From NCBI GenBank assembly GCA_022799115.1, contig JAAWNT010000005.1, forward strand, positions 46,476 to 110,475: a stretch of DNA of 64,000 nucleotides. The letters run 5' to 3'. Position numbers and translations under genes: made by a program. The stretch's first letter is position 1. Every line of letters starts with the position of its first letter. Shown in pieces: positions 22,232 to 31,413 of this stretch. Below the pieces are notes generated by a model. The model was not told the DNA's origin and did no database searches. It saw only the letters and a program-made list of their open reading frames with translations. The DNA comes from Clostridiales bacterium (lineage in GTDB: Bacteria > Bacillota > Clostridia > Oscillospirales > Acutalibacteraceae).

Positions 22232-23569
22232 TTAGCCCAGGATGCTCAGCAGCACGCCGGCTGCAACGGCAGAACCAATTACGCCCGCCACATTGGGACC
22301 CATAGCGTGCATCAGAAGGAAATTGGAAGGATTCTCCTTTTGTCCCACCTTCTGCGCCACACGGGCGGCCATGGGAACCGCAGACACGCCCGCGGAACCG
22401 ATCAGCGGATTTACCTTGCCCTTGGTGACAAAATACATAATTTTACCGAACATAACGCCGCCTGCGGTACCGCAAGCAAAGGCCAGCAGGCCAAGACCGA
22501 TGATAATAAGCGTCTTTACATCCAGGAACGCCGCGCCGGTGGCGGTGGCGCCCACGGTGACGCCCAGGAAAATAGTGATGATATTCATCAGCTCATTCTG
22601 CGCGGTATTGGAAATTCTGGAGACAACGCCGCTCTCGCGGAAAATATTGCCCAGCATAAGCATTCCTACCAGCGGAGTAGCGTCGGGAACAATTAGCGCT
22701 ACGATAAAGGTAACGAGGATGGGGAATAAAATTTTCTCCAGTTTGGAAACCGGACGCAGCTGTTTCATAACAACCGAACGTTCTTTCTTGGTGGTGAGCA
22801 GCTTCATGATGGGAGGCTGAATCACAGGCACCAGCGCCATGTAGGAATAAGCCGCCACCGCGATGGGCCCAAGGAGATGGGGAGCCAATTTAGAGGTGAC
22901 GAAGATAGCGGTGGGACCGTCGGCACCGCCGATGATGCCGATGGCGCCCGCCTCATTGGGAGAAAAGAAAAACATCGCCAGGATAAAGGTGGTAAATATA
23001 CCCAATTGGGCCGCCGCGCCCAGCAAAAAGCTCTTGGGGTTGGCAATCAACGGACCGAAATCAGTCATAGCGCCGATCCCCAGGAAGATCAGCGGGGGAT
23101 AGATTCCCAGCTTAACGCCCTGATAGAGATAATAAAACAATCCGCCGTTTTGCGTCGGATACTGCAGAAAAATTTGATTATCCTGCCATACAATCCCATA
23201 GTTGATTCCATGATTGTTAAGGAAAGTCTGAGCCAAAATTTGGGTTTTGTCTTGGAGCTCAAAGTACATCTGACCTCCATCCATAAACTGCCTGACTACC
23301 TGGCCGCCCAATCCATGATCGGCAAGATACTCAGTGATAGGCTGCAAGTTCATTTGCGGCGCCGCCATGATGACCGGATACAAATTAACCAAAAACATAC
23401 CAAAGGCGATGGGTAAAAGCAAAAGGGGCTCAAACTGCCTTACGATCGCCAGGTAAACCAACACGCAGGCAACGCCCATCATCACATAGTTTCTCCAGTC
23501 CAGATTAGAAAAGCCGGAGCCTTCTACGAGACTGACAACGGAATTGCCGATTTCTTGAAAAATTCCCAC
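22232..23569 (-). CDS. Sodium-pumping decarboxylase beta subunit (OadB/GcdB/MmdB family)
   Basis: A 445-residue polytopic membrane protein that couples decarboxylation of biotin-bound carboxylate to Na+ export. The family core is clear: GAIGIIGGADGPTAIFVTSK (the conserved Asp loop), SKLEKILFPILVTFIVALIV, GNIFRESGVVSRI and LMHAMGPNVAGVIGSAVAAG. There is an extra soluble insertion of about 80 residues (roughly 75-150) between early membrane spans. Start is GTG 23569 with AAAGGA upstream. It follows oadG by 49 nt. No carboxyltransferase or biotin carrier is nearby, so the substrate (oxaloacetate, methylmalonyl-CoA or glutaconyl-CoA) cannot be told. Confidence 0.93.
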   Translation of the reverse strand: MGIFQEIGNSVVSLVEGSGFSNLDWRNYVMMGVACVLVYLAIVRQFEPLLLLPIAFGMFLVNLYPVIMAAPQMNLQPITEYLADHGLGGQVVRQFMDGGQMYFELQDKTQILAQTFLNNHGINYGIVWQDNQIFLQYPTQNGGLFYYLYQGVKLGIYPPLIFLGIGAMTDFGPLIANPKSFLLGAAAQLGIFTTFILAMFFFSPNEAGAIGIIGGADGPTAIFVTSKLAPHLLGPIAVAAYSYMALVPVIQPPIMKLLTTKKERSVVMKQLRPVSKLEKILFPILVTFIVALIVPDATPLVGMLMLGNIFRESGVVSRISNTAQNELMNIITIFLGVTVGATATGAAFLDVKTLIIIGLGLLAFACGTAGGVMFGKIMYFVTKGKVNPLIGSAGVSAVPMAARVAQKVGQKENPSNFLLMHAMGPNVAGVIGSAVAAGVLLSILG

Positions 23570-23618
23570 TGTGCTGTCATTCCTTTCCGACGTTTAAGTA
23601 ATGTGTGGATGCCGAATA

Positions 23619-23993
23619 TTAAAAGGGACGGGTGTTTTCCATCAGTCCCGCTGTGCTCCACACCGGGCGGGAACCAGAGGAACGTTTGACGCTTCTTATG
23701 GAATAAGAGGTACCGGTTCCCTCTCCCATTACCGCAACCGCCGCTGCAATGGCTGCAATAATTTCGCCGCTGATTCCCTCTTCCTGTGCCGGGGCCGCCG
23801 GAATCACCGTAGGCTGCGCGGCCTGGGGTTTGTCCTCCCTAATTTCAGGGCTTTTGGGGGAAGATTTCTTTCTGTTCTGTATCCGATACACAAGCGTACC
23901 ATACCCCAAAATAACAAAGGTCAGGATAATCAGGATACAAAAGACCACCAGAAGGCCGGTCAGTACTACTGTCCAAGTCGTTCCCCAATCCAT
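23619..23993 (-). CDS. Sodium-pumping decarboxylase gamma subunit (OadG family)
   Basis: A 124-residue protein with one N-terminal membrane span (TVVLTGLLVVFCILIILTFV), a charged stretch, then a Pro/Ala-rich section (PQAAQPTVIPAAPAQEE) and a C-terminal amphipathic segment (EIIAAIAAAVAVMGEGTG), as in OadG proteins that hold the complex together. ATG 23993 with GGAG eight nt upstream. First gene of a two-gene operon with oadB, behind a good promoter at 24082-24110. Confidence 0.88.
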   Translation of the reverse strand: MDWGTTWTVVLTGLLVVFCILIILTFVILGYGTLVYRIQNRKKSSPKSPEIREDKPQAAQPTVIPAAPAQEEGISGEIIAAIAAAVAVMGEGTGTSYSIRSVKRSSGSRPVWSTAGLMENTRPF

Positions 23994-24081
23994 AATAACA
24001 TCTCCATCCTGTTTCTAAATGTTTTTCAGTAACCCGGATATCTGCCCAAAAAGCCAAACTACCGGATTTTAATACTTTGCT

Positions 24082-24110
24082 ATTATAACCGATTCATTTC
24101 GTATTTTCAA
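24082..24110 (-). promoter_or_regulatory. Promoter of oadG-oadB
   Basis: Minus strand: TTGAAA (24110-24105), 17-bp spacer, TATAAT (24087-24082). About 90 nt of leader follow. The AT-rich 24111-24250 stretch separates it from the AraC gene's promoter and has several TTTCGT copies of unknown meaning. Confidence 0.75.
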
Positions 24111-24250
24111 CGGAATTTTGAACGAAAGATGAATGCTTGGTATCTTTCATGTGTTCTGCTGATATTTTCGTTAAAATTTTGTCTAATTTCGTGTTTGCTT
24201 ATTTTTTGTATTCGGTTTCGTCTTTTTCCACTTAATTTTTACTTTTTTAA

Positions 24251-24279
24251 TTGCACCTTGTCCACACCTGCTCTATAAT
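24251..24279 (+). promoter_or_regulatory. Promoter of the AraC-family gene
   Basis: TTGCAC (24251-24256), 17-bp spacer, TATAAT (24274-24279), with the start codon about 20 nt downstream behind AGAGGTGA. Confidence 0.75.
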
Positions 24280-24298
24280 AGAATAGAGGTGAAGTCAT

Positions 24299-25144
24299 AT
24301 GACCAATGAAGAGTTTAAGCACTCCATCAAGCGGCCCTATCATGACGGTCTGGGACTTGCCGTGTACAACTGTGGTTTTCAGCGTTGTGGTCCGGGCCAC
24401 TCCTGGGGTCCGGCTGTTCGCGATCATTATCTGATCCATTATATCACGTCCGGATCCGGCACCTACGATAACGGAAAACAGGTGTACCACCTATCCGCGG
24501 GGGACGGTTTTCTTGTAGTACCCTCTCGTGTTATCTCTTATCACGCGGATAAAACGGATCCTTGGGAATATTATTGGGTAGGCTTTAACGGCACCGACGC
24601 CGGCCGCCTGGTAAGACAGGCCGGCCTTTCGGAGGAATTTCCCCTATTTCATTATGATAAAGACAGTCTGTACCGGGAAAAGTTGCTAAACATCTATCAG
24701 CTCAACGGCTCCCGTCCCAGTGATGATGCACGTATGCAGGCGGAACTGTTGGTTTTTCTTGCCGCGTTGATGGATAATGGAGCTAAGACCGAGGACTCCC
24801 GCAAAAGCGGTTATGAATATGTTGAAAAATCTCTGCGTTTTATCGATTATAATTATTCCCGGGATATCGATGTGGATGACATCGCTTCTAACGCGGGCAT
24901 TAGCCGAAGCCATCTTTACCGGTTATTTATGCAGCACATCTCCATCCCTCCCAATGAATACCTCACCCGTTACCGCATACAAAAAGCAAGCACTCTGTTA
25001 AAGTTTCATCATCTTTCAGTGGGAGAAGCGGCCTACTCCACAGGCTTCTCCGATCAGCTTTATTTTTCCAGAGTATTTAAGAAATACAAGGGCGTTCCTC
25101 CCAGCCGTTATGCGGAAACCTTCCGCCAGTCGGAACAGAAATAA
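24299..25144 (+). CDS. AraC-family transcriptional regulator
   Basis: 281 residues: an N-terminal cupin sensor (about 15-150; IHYITSGSGTYDNGKQVYHL, then GDGFLVVPSRVISYHADKTD), typical of sugar-sensing AraC members, then a double helix-turn-helix at about 180-275 with IDVDDIASNAGISRSHLYRL and GEAAYSTGFSDQLYFSRVFK. Such regulators bind a small ligand and activate nearby genes. Divergent from oadG-oadB and 22 nt ahead of a DUF1836 gene. No sugar-use gene is adjacent, so the target is unknown. Confidence 0.93.
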   Translation: MTNEEFKHSIKRPYHDGLGLAVYNCGFQRCGPGHSWGPAVRDHYLIHYITSGSGTYDNGKQVYHLSAGDGFLVVPSRVISYHADKTDPWEYYWVGFNGTDAGRLVRQAGLSEEFPLFHYDKDSLYREKLLNIYQLNGSRPSDDARMQAELLVFLAALMDNGAKTEDSRKSGYEYVEKSLRFIDYNYSRDIDVDDIASNAGISRSHLYRLFMQHISIPPNEYLTRYRIQKASTLLKFHHLSVGEAAYSTGFSDQLYFSRVFKKYKGVPPSRYAETFRQSEQK

Positions 25145-25166
25145 GCGCGAAAGGAGGCTGTCTCTC

Positions 25167-25754
25167 ATGAGCGAATCAAGAAAAGATCAGGCTTTCACCC
25201 CATATCCGGACGACCCGGTCGCCCGCCTTCTTGAGTGGGCGGAACAGATCAAGCAATACGAAGCGATTTCATGGGAACGTATGCCGGAAATCGATTTATA
25301 CATGGATCAGGTAATCACTTATATGGATAAGCAGCTTCATCTGTTTCAACCTTCAGAGAACGGCAAGCTGCTCACCTCCAGTATGATTAACAACTATGTC
25401 AAAGACGGTCTGCTCCCCCGGCCAGATCATAAAAAATATAACCGAGAGCATTTGGCTGGGTTGATGGTCATCGGTATTCTGAAACAGGTGCTGTCTATCC
25501 CGGACATCGCCGCGCTTTTTAAAGCATTGTCGGATGAAAGCTCCGTCGAGCAGCTCCATGATTCCTTTTGTTCCATTCAAAAAGCCGCGCTGGATGAAGT
25601 AAGTTCCCGGGTGGAGCAAACCGCAGCACACGGAGAATCCCAGCTAAAACGCCTTGCGTTTACTTTGTCTGTGGAAGCTACGGCCCGTCAGGCCGCTGCG
25701 GAGCGTATTCTCAGCGAGTTGCAGCAGGAAAGACGGAAAGACAAGGAAAAGTGA
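25167..25754 (+). CDS. DUF1836 domain protein
   Basis: 195 residues of the DUF1836 family, widespread in Firmicutes and without known function. The part TSSMINNYVKDGLLPRPDHK followed by YNREHLAGLMVIGILKQVLS resembles a MerR-like winged helix, so DNA binding is plausible. The C-terminal third is a charged helix (AERILSELQQERRKDKEK). ATG 25167 follows AAAGGAGG by nine nt. Probably co-transcribed with the AraC gene; a terminator follows. Function not inferred further. Confidence 0.85.
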   Translation: MSESRKDQAFTPYPDDPVARLLEWAEQIKQYEAISWERMPEIDLYMDQVITYMDKQLHLFQPSENGKLLTSSMINNYVKDGLLPRPDHKKYNREHLAGLMVIGILKQVLSIPDIAALFKALSDESSVEQLHDSFCSIQKAALDEVSSRVEQTAAHGESQLKRLAFTLSVEATARQAAAERILSELQQERRKDKEK

Positions 25755-25773
25755 AATAGCCGGTCATAATCAC

Positions 25774-25804
25774 AAAAGGAATCCCTTGAAAAGGGGTTCC
25801 TTTT
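25774..25804 (+). terminator. Terminator of the AraC-DUF1836 operon
   Basis: AAAAGGAATCCCTT and AAGGGGTTCCTTTT form a 14-bp stem around a short GAA loop, the right arm ending in TTTT. It starts 20 nt after the stop. From here to 26098 no further feature is seen. Confidence 0.82.
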
Positions 25805-26098
25805 CCTGATTGGCTATCCAAAAAGTTTTGTTAAACGGAAGAAGAACCGCGCATACGAATGAATGCAAATTAACGCTTGTCCGATCCAAAACCAGTGGAT
25901 TCCGGTTAAAAAGCCGCTTCATGACCCGCGGTTTGCGGCAGGATGCGAAATCCCAGATATATGATGCGCTCAAGCTGCGGCGTATATAAAATAACAAAAG
26001 ACAGTGGTTTTAATCGGCTGCTTATGCCGTCAGACCGCTGTCTTTTTGTTCGTATCGTACTTACTGCTTTATGAAACCATATGTTCGCAAGCCGCAAT

Positions 26099-26353
26099 TT
26101 ATTTCAGGCTATCGCTAAATTGTTTTAACTCGTTTTTTACTTCCTCAGGTAACCGGTTGTATTCCATATCATCAATTGCTCCCTGAAGGGCGTATAAATG
26201 AACCAAGCACACATTTGGAAACCGCATTTTCAAACGAAAAAACGCTTCTTTACTCCCTGTCCGCAGTAAATCTTCCGCTGAACAAATACCAATGGATCTC
26301 AGCTTTTTCTCAATTTCAGCTCCAATGTTTTGCAGAGAAGTAAGTTCCGCCAC
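26099..26353 (-). CDS. TfoX C-terminal domain protein
   Basis: 84 residues matching the C-terminal helix-hairpin-helix-like domain of TfoX/Sxy: LTSLQNIGAEIEKKLRSIGI, then LLRTGSKEAFFRLKMRFPNV, LHLYALQGAID-type text and LPEEVKNELKQF. The N-terminal TfoX domain is absent, which is common for stand-alone versions in Firmicutes. Role unknown; TfoX controls competence in proteobacteria, but that should not be carried over. GTG start at 26353 with AAGGA nine nt upstream. Confidence 0.85.
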   Translation of the reverse strand: MAELTSLQNIGAEIEKKLRSIGICSAEDLLRTGSKEAFFRLKMRFPNVCLVHLYALQGAIDDMEYNRLPEEVKNELKQFSDSLK

Positions 26354-26682
26354 AGAATAACATCCTTTCCGTCCTTATCTCACATCCACGCTTAATAAGG
26401 AAAACCCGTGTTGCATTTGGCCGCGTAAAACGCGTTTACTTATCAAGGGCGCAAACCAAGCGGGATCTGGGTCTGTTCATCGCTTACCGCCATCTCTAAC
26501 GCGCAATCAATGCTCTATGCGGCAGTTTTCCAGCATGGTTATACTCGTTGAACGCTGATGCAATAAAAGTACAACCGCCGTTTGTTTTTCAGAACAGCAA
26601 CGTTTTTTGTTTTTTTAATTGACTATCGGTCCTTTTTCCATGCGGGTTCTAAACCCAAAGGCATAACTGGTACGCTCTTGGA
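26354..26682. other. 329-nt intergenic region without recognisable feature
   Basis: Lies between the TfoX-domain gene and the end of the ABC-F gene. I find no reading frame with a ribosome-binding site, no strong terminator and no repeat. A T-rich run on the plus strand (26593-26640) is the only notable composition. Confidence 0.5.
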
Positions 26683-28287
26683 TCAGGAAATACGGCTTCC
26701 TGGAATTTTCCGTTCCAAATACTCGTCGTAGGTACACACCCGGTCTATAACGCCCTCCTGGGTGATCTCAATAATCCGGTTGGCCACGGTCTGGATGAAC
26801 TCGTGGTCGTGAGATGTAAACAGCACGTTTCCCTTAAAATTTTCCAACCCGTTGTTCACCGCTGTGATGGATTCCAAATCCAAGTGGTTCGTGGGTTGAT
26901 CCAGCACCAGCACGTTGGAGCCGAACAACATCATGCGGGAGAACATACAGCGCACCTTTTCTCCTCCGGACAAGACATGCACCGGTTTATACACGTCGTC
27001 TCCGGAAAACAGCATGCGCCCCAGAAATCCCCGAAGATAGGTTTCGGTGGTATCCTTGGAATACTGGCGCATCCAATCCAAAATGGACTCGGTGTGGCCG
27101 TTGAAAAAAGCGGAATTATCACTGGGAAAATAGGACTGCGTGGTGCTCACGCCCCATTTAAAGGCGCCCTCGTCCGGTTCCATCTCCTCCATGAGAATTT
27201 TAAACAGGGTAGTGATCGCGATTTCATTTTCTCCCACGAAAGCCACCTTGTCCCCTTTGTTTAAAATAAAGGAGACATTATTGAGCACTTGAACCCCGTC
27301 CACTGTTTTGCTGATACCGGAAACCTGGAGAATATCCTTACCCGCCTCCCGGTCCATTTCAAACCCGATGAAGGGATAGCGGCGGGAGGAGGCCGGCAAT
27401 TCCTCAATCGTGAGCTTTTCCAGCAGTTTTTTACGGGAGGTCGCCTGCTTGGATTTGGATTTATTGGCAGAAAAGCGCTCAATAAAGCTTTGCAATTCCT
27501 TGGCCTTTTCCTCCATTTTTTTGTTCTGCTGCTTAATCATTCGTTGCATCATCTGGCTGGATTCATACCAGAATTCATAGTTTCCCACGTACATTTTAAT
27601 TTTGGTATAGTCGATATCCACCGTATGAGTACAAACGTTGTTGAGGAAATGGCGGTCATGAGAAACCACAATGACGGTTCCCTCATAGTCGATGAGGAAA
27701 TCCTCCAGCCATCTTATGGCGGCAATATCCAAATGGTTGGTAGGCTCGTCCATCATTACAATATCCGGCGAACCAAACAAAGCCTGAGCCAGAAGCACCT
27801 TCACCTTCTCGTTACCCGTTAATCCGGACATGCCGGCGTAAAGAAGATCTTCTGAAAGCCCCAATCCTTGCAGCAACTTGGAAGCGTCCGACTCCGCCTC
27901 CCATCCGTTAAGCTCTGCAAACTCTCCCTCTAGCTCAGAAGCCAGCACACCGTCCTCATCAGTAAAATCAGGTTTTGCATACAGGGCGTCCTTTTGCTGA
28001 ATGATTTGGTAGAGCCGTTCATTTCCCATGATGATGGTATCCAACACGGTATATGCGTCGAAGGCGAAGTGATCCTGCTTAAGAACGGAAAGACGCATTT
28101 CAGGCGGCATAATCACCTCTCCGGTGGATGGTTCCAACTCCCCGCATAAAATTTTTAAAAATGTGGATTTTCCGGCGCCGTTTGCCCCGATAATCCCATA
28201 GCAATTGCCAGGGGTAAACTTGAGATTGACATTGGAAAACAGGTTGGAGCCGTCAAAACTGAGACTGACATTGGATACTGTAATCAT
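26683..28287 (-). CDS. ABC-F family ATPase (YkpA/YbiT type)
   Basis: A 534-residue soluble protein with two ATP-binding domains and no membrane part; ABC-F proteins act on ribosomes. Domain 1 has Walker A GIIGANGAGKSTFLKI, a signature LTGNEKVKVLLAQ, and Walker B VMMDEPTNHLD. The linker is Lys-rich (about 245-300). Domain 2 has signature LSGGEKVRCMFSR and Walker B VLVLDQPTNHLD, but its Walker A reads GENEIAITTLFKIL and lacks the Lys; similar replacements occur in YkpA-like relatives. Walker B of domain 2 has Gln for Glu. Not clearly an antibiotic-protection type. Single gene. Confidence 0.93.
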   Translation of the reverse strand: MITVSNVSLSFDGSNLFSNVNLKFTPGNCYGIIGANGAGKSTFLKILCGELEPSTGEVIMPPEMRLSVLKQDHFAFDAYTVLDTIIMGNERLYQIIQQKDALYAKPDFTDEDGVLASELEGEFAELNGWEAESDASKLLQGLGLSEDLLYAGMSGLTGNEKVKVLLAQALFGSPDIVMMDEPTNHLDIAAIRWLEDFLIDYEGTVIVVSHDRHFLNNVCTHTVDIDYTKIKMYVGNYEFWYESSQMMQRMIKQQNKKMEEKAKELQSFIERFSANKSKSKQATSRKKLLEKLTIEELPASSRRYPFIGFEMDREAGKDILQVSGISKTVDGVQVLNNVSFILNKGDKVAFVGENEIAITTLFKILMEEMEPDEGAFKWGVSTTQSYFPSDNSAFFNGHTESILDWMRQYSKDTTETYLRGFLGRMLFSGDDVYKPVHVLSGGEKVRCMFSRMMLFGSNVLVLDQPTNHLDLESITAVNNGLENFKGNVLFTSHDHEFIQTVANRIIEITQEGVIDRVCTYDEYLERKIPGSRIS

Positions 28288-28503
28288 TATTAATCATCCT
28301 TTCGCTGGAGCTGTCTCAAACAAAGAAATTCAGATCCATTCAAAAAAACAAAGTGTAACGTTCATAGAAAAGAAAAACGCCCTCACCCTGCTGTTGCAAG
28401 GCAACGGGCATTTCTCACTTTTATCTAGTATATCATAAGAATAGGCCGTCCGCCATTCGATTATCCACCAAATAATCTTCCGCACAGCCGCAGGATTCAT
28501 GCA

Positions 28504-28538
28504 AAAGAGAGGAGGGCGCATTGTTCCCTCCTCTCTTT
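28504..28538 (-). terminator. Bidirectional hairpin downstream of the M14 peptidase gene
   Basis: AAAGAGAGGAGGG pairs with CCCTCCTCTCTTT around a nine-base loop; on the minus strand CTCTTTTG follows. It is about 120 nt past the M14 stop. The rest of 28288-28659 shows no gene. Confidence 0.6.
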
Positions 28539-28659
28539 CAAGAACACGAATTCCTCCCTGTGGCTTCCTGGCATCCCGGTGGGTGAAAGGAATCCCGCTT
28601 AAGAATGCTTCCAATCCCTTTTCATGGCTATTAGAATATGCTATACTAAAAAATATAGG

Positions 28660-29568
28660 CTACATAATGGCGCTTAGAATTAGCATTTCTTCCAACTTTG
28701 GATAAATAGAAATAAAATCGTCGATGGGAAGCGGATTCTCTCCCAGTCCCACTTCAATGGTAAACGCCGGCCGGTGGAATTCCGACAGAAACCAATCCTT
28801 AAACCCGCCGCCCACCGCTAACCCTTCCGGCGCGGAAAGGGCATATCCGCTGCTGGTAGCCATCACTTGGGCCATCAAATAAGCTTTCTCCGGCATAGGA
28901 TCGCCATAATGCCAATAGATCTCTTCTCCCTGGCTGTGAAACGCCAGAGCGTGGCGGAACTGACGGGCGCGGCAAAGTTTTACCATGGCCTGTGTTTCCG
29001 GTTCGCTCTCCGGATACGCGCCCCCATATCGAGTGGGGTTGGCGCTGCAAATGCCGGACTTCTGTTCCAACTTGTGGAGTTCCTCCCAGCCAGCGTTATA
29101 ATTGTGGTTGAGATCCACTCCCCTGGCGTTTGCCTGCCAGCGATCGGTATTTCCTTTGGCCGCGTGATACACCAGTTCTTGATAACACCCGGCCGATACT
29201 GACCCATGAATGGAAATCTCCACCCCGTCAGGATTGACACAGGGAACAATCACCACTCCTCGGCGCCTTAAAAACGCGCCGATATCCACATCGGATACGC
29301 GCCTTCCTGTCTGCAAAGCTCTCCCCAATTGTTCCGCAAACCGAAACAGGATGAGAGACGTGATCCACTCCATGCCATGAAATGCGCCGGCAAACAGCAC
29401 TGGATTGCATTTTTGTTCGCCTATTTGAAGATATTCAATGCTGCGTCCGCACAGGCTTTTCGCCAGAGTTCCCCGCTGTATCTCCGGATAGCGTTCGCAC
29501 AGGGTACGCAGAATTTCATTGCGCTGCTTTTGATCCGGCAATCGGTCGGTCAATCGGATATATTTCAC
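28660..29568 (-). CDS. M14-family zinc carboxypeptidase
   Basis: 302 residues. The zinc site is GAFHGMEWITS (His and Glu) with the second His in LAFHSQGEEIYW; the substrate motif is ARGVDLNHNYNAGW and the catalytic Glu is in AFTIEVGLGENPLP. This pattern fits gamma-D-glutamyl-meso-diaminopimelate peptidases, which cut cell-wall peptides, rather than digestive carboxypeptidases. No signal peptide is visible, so it may act on recycled muropeptides inside the cell (inference). Start GTG 29568 after GGGGTGA. Confidence 0.9.
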   Translation of the reverse strand: MKYIRLTDRLPDQKQRNEILRTLCERYPEIQRGTLAKSLCGRSIEYLQIGEQKCNPVLFAGAFHGMEWITSLILFRFAEQLGRALQTGRRVSDVDIGAFLRRRGVVIVPCVNPDGVEISIHGSVSAGCYQELVYHAAKGNTDRWQANARGVDLNHNYNAGWEELHKLEQKSGICSANPTRYGGAYPESEPETQAMVKLCRARQFRHALAFHSQGEEIYWHYGDPMPEKAYLMAQVMATSSGYALSAPEGLAVGGGFKDWFLSEFHRPAFTIEVGLGENPLPIDDFISIYPKLEEMLILSAIM

Positions 29569-29639
29569 AACATCACCCCATACTTATTTTATATGCATGG
29601 TTGGTGCGAAAAAGCACCCGGCAATAGGAGGATTCTATA

Positions 29640-30185
29640 ATGAACTTGACAGAAAAAACATTGGGCAGGCAAGAAATCTACAATGGAAAAATCATAAAGG
29701 TACATGTAGACACCATCGAACTACCCGACGGCGGCCTTGCCAAACGCGAGGTGGTAGACCATCCAGGCGGAGTGTGCATCGCCGCCCTTACCGAGGATAA
29801 CGAACTGTTATTTGTCCGGCAATTCCGTTATCCCTATTCCGAGGAGATTTGGGAGCTTCCCGCCGGCAAATTGGAGCCTGGCGATACCCCCTTGGAAAAC
29901 GGCAAACGGGAGCTAAAGGAGGAAACCGGCGCCACCGGAATGGGATACGTCTCCCTGGGCAAGCTGTATCCCTCCCCCGGCTACTGCGGGGAGATTATTC
30001 ATCTTTACTTTTGCCGGGTCAGCGGAATCGGAGATTGCAGCCCCGACGAGGATGAATTTCTGGAGGTCAAGCGCATTCCGCTCAAAGAGGCGGTGACTAT
30101 GGTTCTCAACAACCAAATTCCGGACGCCAAATCTCAAACTGCAATTTTAAAAACTTCTGCTCTGCTGGAGTGTGGAATTCTATAA
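29640..30185 (+). CDS. NUDIX hydrolase, probable ADP-ribose pyrophosphatase
   Basis: 181 residues. The Nudix box is in frame: GKLEPGDTPLENGKRELKEE followed by TG. The upstream part (GRQEIYNGKIIKVHVDTIEL, VRQFRYPYSEEIWELPAGKL) is typical of NudF/YqkG ADP-ribose pyrophosphatases, which clear ADP-ribose to AMP and ribose-5-phosphate. ATG 29640 has AGGAGG nine nt upstream. Convergence with other genes gives no further clue. Confidence 0.92.
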   Translation: MNLTEKTLGRQEIYNGKIIKVHVDTIELPDGGLAKREVVDHPGGVCIAALTEDNELLFVRQFRYPYSEEIWELPAGKLEPGDTPLENGKRELKEETGATGMGYVSLGKLYPSPGYCGEIIHLYFCRVSGIGDCSPDEDEFLEVKRIPLKEAVTMVLNNQIPDAKSQTAILKTSALLECGIL

Positions 30186-30306
30186 CATCTGTCATCCTTT
30201 TGAGATGACTTTGTAACTCCGACTTAACGATTTTCCTCTCTTCGTGTGCTATACTGAAGTCAATGAACGTGACAAATAATCTTCCGCACATGGGGAGTTG
30301 ATTGGA

Positions 30307-31395
30307 ATGAAGGCGCCAAGTACGATTCGGAAACGAACGTTGTTCCTGGTCACCCTGCTCTTTTTGCTTTGTTTGGTGGTCATGACCTCTCTTCGGCCCC
30401 AGACCATCAAATGCACCCCTGCGCCTCCCTCCTCCACCCAGATGTTCGCCGGTTATCAGGTAATTGATCTTGGCGCCGTGCTGCGGGTGGAGGATTTGGC
30501 TTGGAAAAACACCGACGGTCTGGCCGTGGTGGCCAGCAACGGAACCTCTCACCTCTGGATCTATTATTGCAGCGCAAGCCGCGCAAAGGCCGAGGAACGC
30601 GCGCTGATTACTCTGAAGGAGCAGGAGGTTTACCGCACGATCAGGGTTCTGCCCGACGAAACGGCGGCAATTGTTACCAATCAGCGCTTCATCTATTTGG
30701 ATGAACGCTTACAGGAAAAACGTTCGGTATACCTGCGGAATCTGGGCGAAATTCAAGAGGCCTCGCTCAGTCCCACCGGCAACCGTCTGGCCTATGTGCA
30801 GGAAGAAGGATTGTTTTGTTATTGTCTGTCCGACGATAGCCGACAGCTATTGGTGGAATCAGGCAAAAACGGCGCGCGCAGCAAGCCTACGCAAATCACC
30901 TGGATTGACGAACAAACAGTGGGATACCGCTATTCCACCTCCCAGGGAGCGCTCAGCTGCGGCATCGTCCCTGTTCATCAGGACGGCCAGCCTTACTATT
31001 GGGAAGAATGCGGCATCTCGGCCGCTATGGGTTTGCAGTATGCCGGAATGGAATCCTCTCACGATCCTTCAATCGTACAGATCAAAGAACTTTCCTCAAA
31101 CCGGGATGTGCGATATGAAATTCCCAATCATGTGCTATGCGCATTGGTTGAGGGCAACCAATCCCTCTATCCCATTACCCTGGATACCCAAAGCGGCGCC
31201 ATCTATTTCAACCGGATCGATACTTCCGGCGGTTCCTTTACTACCTTGTTTTCTTTAGAAGCAGGCAAAGGCAGTCTAAACACACGAACCCTGCGCCTGT
31301 CTCCCGCCTCTAAACTGGCGGTGGAACTTTACCCTCCCCATGAGGGTAACAGCAAAATTCTGCTGGTTGATATGTCCACGCCCATATTCACATAA
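30307..31395 (+). CDS. Membrane-anchored hypothetical protein with propeller-like repeats
   Basis: 362 residues, not recognised as a named family. An N-terminal anchor or uncleaved signal (RTLFLVTLLFLLCLVVMTSL) is followed by an extracytoplasmic region with short repeated strands of TolB/WD-like character (DLAWKNTDGLAVVASNGTSH, EASLSPTGNRLAYVQEEGLF, ITWIDEQTVGYRYSTSQGAL). ATG 30307 is preceded by GGGGAG at nine nt; a TTG at 30298 in frame is too close to that site. Followed 18 nt later by a small membrane-protein gene, likely one operon. Confidence 0.72.
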   Translation: MKAPSTIRKRTLFLVTLLFLLCLVVMTSLRPQTIKCTPAPPSSTQMFAGYQVIDLGAVLRVEDLAWKNTDGLAVVASNGTSHLWIYYCSASRAKAEERALITLKEQEVYRTIRVLPDETAAIVTNQRFIYLDERLQEKRSVYLRNLGEIQEASLSPTGNRLAYVQEEGLFCYCLSDDSRQLLVESGKNGARSKPTQITWIDEQTVGYRYSTSQGALSCGIVPVHQDGQPYYWEECGISAAMGLQYAGMESSHDPSIVQIKELSSNRDVRYEIPNHVLCALVEGNQSLYPITLDTQSGAIYFNRIDTSGGSFTTLFSLEAGKGSLNTRTLRLSPASKLAVELYPPHEGNSKILLVDMSTPIFT

Positions 31396-31413
31396 AGGAG
31401 GAGATCCCTCGCT

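Noticed and set aside
26683..28287. Antibiotic-resistance ABC-F protein
   Set aside because: The linker and motifs fit the housekeeping YkpA/YbiT group rather than Vga/Lsa/OptrA types; no resistance context.
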